Assembly (NCBI GenBank): GCA_016713525.1
Contig: JADJOZ010000015.1
Coordinates: 1 to 16,771 of the forward strand
Length of the DNA stretch: 16,771 nucleotides
Reading direction: 5' to 3'
From: Bacteroidota bacterium
GTDB taxonomy: Bacteria > Bacteroidota > Bacteroidia > AKYH767-A > OLB10
The position numbers and the translations under genes were made by a program. This document shows, in pieces, positions 16,130-16,771 of the stretch. The first letter of the stretch is position 1. Each line of letters starts with the position of its first letter. The notes beneath the pieces were generated by a model. That model saw only the letters and a program-made list of their open reading frames with translations, was not told the DNA's origin and did not search any database.

Positions 16130-16771
16130 TCATTTTTTTACAAATTTAAACGATGAAATAGACTGACTTGTATTAATAACTAAAATATAACGCAGTATAA
16201 ATTAATCTGTATCCATATTTAAATTACGTGAGTTACTAAATTCCAAATCAGAAACAACTTTCTGCCCATTTACATTATATAACGAAACCCTACCTGTTTC
16301 ATTTTACTGAAAGAGACTGAAATTACATCATCAACAATAGTAGGAAATATATGTATAAATTCATCCAGATTCATCCAGGATCTGATCCGATACATAACCA
16401 CTGCATACAATATTTTCTATTATAGAAATAGTATCGGAAAAAGCACCAGCATAAACAACTGGTTGAAGGATTGAGTCAGCAGAAATGAGTTTGAAAATTT
16501 ATAGAAACACTATTTGCAAAATGTTGGCGATATTGTTTTGATTACATATTGTAGAGCCTAAAGTATCTGTTTGTACTAAAAAATCCTGATCTGGGCAATG
16601 AAGAAATACCAACAGCAGATGTTCCCAGGAAGAAATATGATTGGCCAAAATATTTAAAGGCATCAAAGTAAGAAAAAAAAGGTTCGGGTAATAAATAAAT
16701 TTTTGCCACAGTATAGTTCCAACACTATCTGTGTTAATAGCTCTGAATCCATCACTAAAAAGTATGCCCCC
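16130..16771 (-). pseudogene. C-terminal part of a T9SS-sorted secreted protein, cut by window edge
   Basis: Its 5' end is beyond the right edge. Readable pieces on the minus strand are GGILFSDGFRAINTDSVGTI-LWQK, then FGQSYFFLGTSAVGISSLP, DQDFLVQTDTLGSTICNQNN and VYAGAFSDTISIIENIVCSG. The C-terminal domain follows: IHIFPTIVDDVISVSFSK, NETGRVSLYNVNGQKVVSDL, EFSNSRNLNMDT and the end ISSFKFVKK with the TGA at 16132-16130. This is a type A T9SS sorting domain in which the usual YPNP is IFPT. Several one-base shifts, mostly in A or T runs, break the frame. The neighbour at 16096 has the same architecture, so the two may be paralogues in one operon. Confidence 0.65.

Noticed and set aside
1..16771. 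Integron integrase, tRNA, rRNA or replication origin
   Set aside because: No tyrosine-recombinase-like protein, no tRNA-like cloverleaf and no rRNA segment was recognised on either strand; this was a reading by eye, not a model search.

Overview
The window is AT-rich and reads as an accessory region of a Bacteroidota chromosome (flavobacterial, cytophagal or saprospiral type). The evidence is three C-terminal type IX secretion (T9SS) sorting domains, a PorT-like outer-membrane barrel, a Kelch-type secreted protein, a Bacteroidota-style IS1182 transposase and almost no Shine-Dalgarno sites. No housekeeping gene, tRNA or rRNA was seen.

Layout. Apart from one insertion sequence, every gene I can support lies on the minus strand, so the region reads from right to left. 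From 16771 to 14519 there are two tandem T9SS cargo genes. From 14518 to 13981 there is a degraded stretch and copy 3 of a dispersed repeat. From 13945 to 662 there is a chain of about a dozen unrelated, mostly small genes: an outer-membrane barrel, a 3-TM protein, a protein of about 515 residues of unknown function, several small membrane proteins, a MORN/YwqK-like membrane protein, a small secreted protein, a Kelch/T9SS protein, a dihydrofolate-reductase-family (RibD C-terminal-like) protein, a class I methyltransferase and an acidic hypothetical protein. A plus-strand IS1182-type element (9075-10854) interrupts the chain. Copies of a 150-210 bp repeat sit at 259-470, 6598-6746 and 13981-14142, each upstream of a minus-strand gene start.

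How it fits together. The genes share no pathway. Several gaps between a stop codon and the next start hold imperfect inverted repeats of 75-135 bp that begin with an AAC-containing box and end with a GTT-containing box (for example GGCTAAC...GTTAGGC at 12667-12539). This is the architecture of integron attC sites, with one gene per site and all genes in the same direction. My leading hypothesis is an integron-like cassette array, or a cluster of attC sites lacking an integrase (CALIN), in a Bacteroidota genome. No integrase is in the window.

State of the sequence. Many genes are split by one-base gains or losses, largely in homopolymers, and become coherent proteins when those are corrected. 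This looks more like uncorrected long-read consensus than true decay, so I give full reconstructed gene spans. Genes with few indels are typed CDS; heavily broken ones are typed pseudogene.
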